From the NCBI GenBank assembly GCA_030631525.1, contig DAOVKY010000029.1:1-7673 (forward strand): a stretch of DNA of 7,673 nt. The letters run 5' to 3'. The notes under the pieces are model-generated. The model had not been told where the DNA came from and ran no database searches. It worked only from the letters and a program-made list of their open reading frames with translations. The stretch is from a bacterium. Its GTDB lineage: Bacteria > JAHJDO01. This document shows positions 7,030-7,673 of the stretch, one piece after another (positions within the stretch are counted from its first letter, which is position 1; each line of letters begins with the position of its first letter). The position numbers and the translations under genes are program-made.

Positions 7030-7569
7030 TTTTTTAACTGGTTTTTTTGCCGCAGGCTTTTTCTTCTTTACTTTAGGCTGTTCTTTCTTTTTCACAACCT
7101 TTTTCACTGACTTTTTCCCCGCAACTTTTTTTTCTGTTTTTTTAGGCGCCTTAACAGGTTTTTCTGCAACCTGTTCCTTTTTTGAAACTTCTAATGCTTT
7201 TAATATGGCATCAAGTTTTCTGTTAAGCTGGTCAAACTCTTTTACAAATTGTTCAGGTTTATTTGATCCGGAATCTCTCCTGCTAAATCTTCCGGAATCT
7301 CTTCCTCCTGATCTATTATAGCTTCCTCTATCAAATCTTTTTGAATCTCTGTCACCATATCTACTGGAATTTCCAGTTTTTTCAAAACAATCACTGCAAA
7401 AAACAGGTTTGCCTTCAGTAGGTTTGAAAGGAACTTCACATCTCTTACCGCATTTATCGCAGGTTACTTCATGCATCTGCTTTTCAAAGCTGCGTCTTCC
7501 GGAATCCCTTCCGTCAAATCTTCCTGAATCTCTTTTGCTAAATTTAGCATATCGATCAAAGTCTCTCAT
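7021..7569 (-). CDS. CxxC-x17-CxxC zinc-ribbon protein with RDSG repeats and lysine-rich tail
   Basis: The 182-residue protein is strongly basic and low in complexity outside one zinc ribbon. Residues 37-61 contain CDKC and CSDC separated by exactly 17 residues, the CxxC-x17-CxxC domain found in archaea and many uncultured bacteria; an extra Cys (C44) lies between them. Flanking it are Arg-rich repeats built on RDSG (five copies between residues 12 and 103). A short amphipathic helix (about 108-130, FVKEFDQLNRKLDAILKAL) could oligomerise. The tail from about 130 is mostly Lys, Ala, Pro and Val, as in histone H1-like bacterial proteins. RNA or DNA binding is likely but unproven. ATG 7569 is chosen because GAGGAG lies five bases upstream; a GTG two codons earlier (7573-7575) overlaps that site. 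The gene is monocistronic here and unrelated to the glycan operon it faces. Confidence 0.85.
   Translation of the reverse strand: MRDFDRYAKFSKRDSGRFDGRDSGRRSFEKQMHEVTCDKCGKRCEVPFKPTEGKPVFCSDCFEKTGNSSRYGDRDSKRFDRGSYNRSGGRDSGRFSRRDSGSNKPEQFVKEFDQLNRKLDAILKALEVSKKEQVAEKPVKAPKKTEKKVAGKKSVKKVVKKKEQPKVKKKKPAAKKPVKKSG
7261..7353 (-). repeat. In-gene repeats encoding RDSG/RDSK units (second cluster)
   Basis: Residues 73-103 of the zinc-ribbon protein hold three copies of an RDS core (DRDSKRF, GRDSGRF, RRDSGSN). At the DNA level the + strand shows recurring ggaatctct and aaatctt blocks, so recent unit duplication is possible. A first cluster with two copies lies before the zinc ribbon. Confidence 0.6.
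7492..7536 (-). repeat. In-gene repeats encoding RDSG units (first cluster)
   Basis: Residues 12-26 of the zinc-ribbon protein contain KRDSGRF and GRDSGRR back to back. The + strand segments gtcaaatcttcctgaatctc here and ctaaatcttccggaatctct in the second cluster (about 7283-7302) are close matches, linking the two clusters. Confidence 0.55.
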
Positions 7570-7574
7570 ATTCA

Positions 7575-7580
7575 CTCCTC
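7575..7580 (-). promoter_or_regulatory. Strong ribosome binding site of the zinc-ribbon gene
   Basis: GAGGAG on the - strand is followed by five bases and then the ATG at 7569. It is the strongest Shine-Dalgarno match in the window and settles the start of this gene. Confidence 0.8.
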
Positions 7581-7616
7581 ATTAATTATATATTTATTTA
7601 AACCAATCGCCTCCAC

Positions 7617-7630
7617 TTCGCTTCGGCGAG
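7617..7630. other. UUCG-capped hairpin in the intergenic region
   Basis: On the + strand TTCGC-TTCG-GCGAG forms a five-base stem (one G-T wobble) closed by C-G around a TTCG loop, a very stable tetraloop class in RNA. There is no T-run after it on either strand, so it is not an ordinary terminator. It lies about 50 bases upstream of the zinc-ribbon start in a GC-rich island (about 7607-7639) amid AT-rich sequence. A competing CGCC/GGCG pairing (7608-7611 with 7625-7628) is also possible. Confidence 0.4.
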
Positions 7631-7673
7631 CACAGCGGGAATCAAATACTTACAGAAATCAAATTATCGGAAA

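Noticed and set aside
7030..7048. T-runs after the membrane-protein gene as an intrinsic terminator
   Set aside because: There is no GC-rich stem before them, and the Ts are Lys codons of the opposing gene read on the other strand.
7242..7439. Second - strand open frame inside the zinc-ribbon gene
   Set aside because: It overlaps in another frame; its repeated E/I/D-rich product is just the frame-shifted reading of the RDSG repeats.
7585..7590. TATAAT on the - strand as a -10 box for the zinc-ribbon gene
   Set aside because: A start of transcription seven bases on would fall in the Shine-Dalgarno site, and no -35 match lies at 16-18 bases; chance occurrence in AT-rich DNA is likelier.
7640..7664. 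Two ATCAAAT copies (7641-7647 and 7658-7664) as an operator pair
   Set aside because: Short, AT-rich and without further symmetry; not distinguishable from chance.

Overview
The window is a compact, AT-rich stretch of glycan-assembly genes. Seven genes lie head to tail on the + strand (window start to 7029), and one unrelated small gene faces them on the - strand (7021-7569). Adjacent + genes overlap by 11-13 bases, abut, or are separated by at most 18 bases, so they look like one transcription unit that starts upstream of the window. No tRNA, rRNA, insertion sequence or CRISPR array is visible.

Layout: (1) a 5'-truncated family-4 glycosyltransferase; (2) a strongly diverged NodB/polysaccharide-deacetylase-fold protein; (3) a FemAB/GNAT-like aminoacyl- or acyltransferase; (4) a soluble GT2 enzyme of the dolichyl/polyprenyl-phosphate mannose synthase type; (5) a radical SAM enzyme with a cobalamin-binding-like N-terminal domain; (6) a second GT2 enzyme of the polyprenyl-phosphate sugar synthase group; (7) a polytopic membrane protein resembling GT-C transferases that use polyprenyl-phosphate sugars; then (8), convergent, a basic protein with a CxxC-x17-CxxC zinc ribbon, RDSG repeats and a histone-H1-like lysine tail.

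How they may work together (inference): the soluble GT4 extends a lipid-linked glycan on the cytoplasmic side. The two GT2 enzymes charge a polyprenyl phosphate with single sugars. The GT-C protein uses such a donor on the outer face of the membrane. The NodB-like and FemAB-like proteins would trim or decorate the product (deacetylation, N-acylation or aminoacylation), and the radical SAM enzyme would add an unusual modification such as C-methylation or a rearrangement. A deacetylase-like gene, a FemAB-like gene and a glycosyltransferase side by side recall the exopolysaccharide loci linked to exosortase/PEP-CTERM systems, but no exosortase gene is in view.

Organism: not determinable from this window alone. 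AT richness, frequent ATA and AGA codons, Shine-Dalgarno sites, the radical SAM enzyme and the CxxC-x17-CxxC protein suggest an anaerobic, uncultured-type lineage. An Omnitrophota-like bacterium is my best guess, held loosely; some archaea also carry several of these families.
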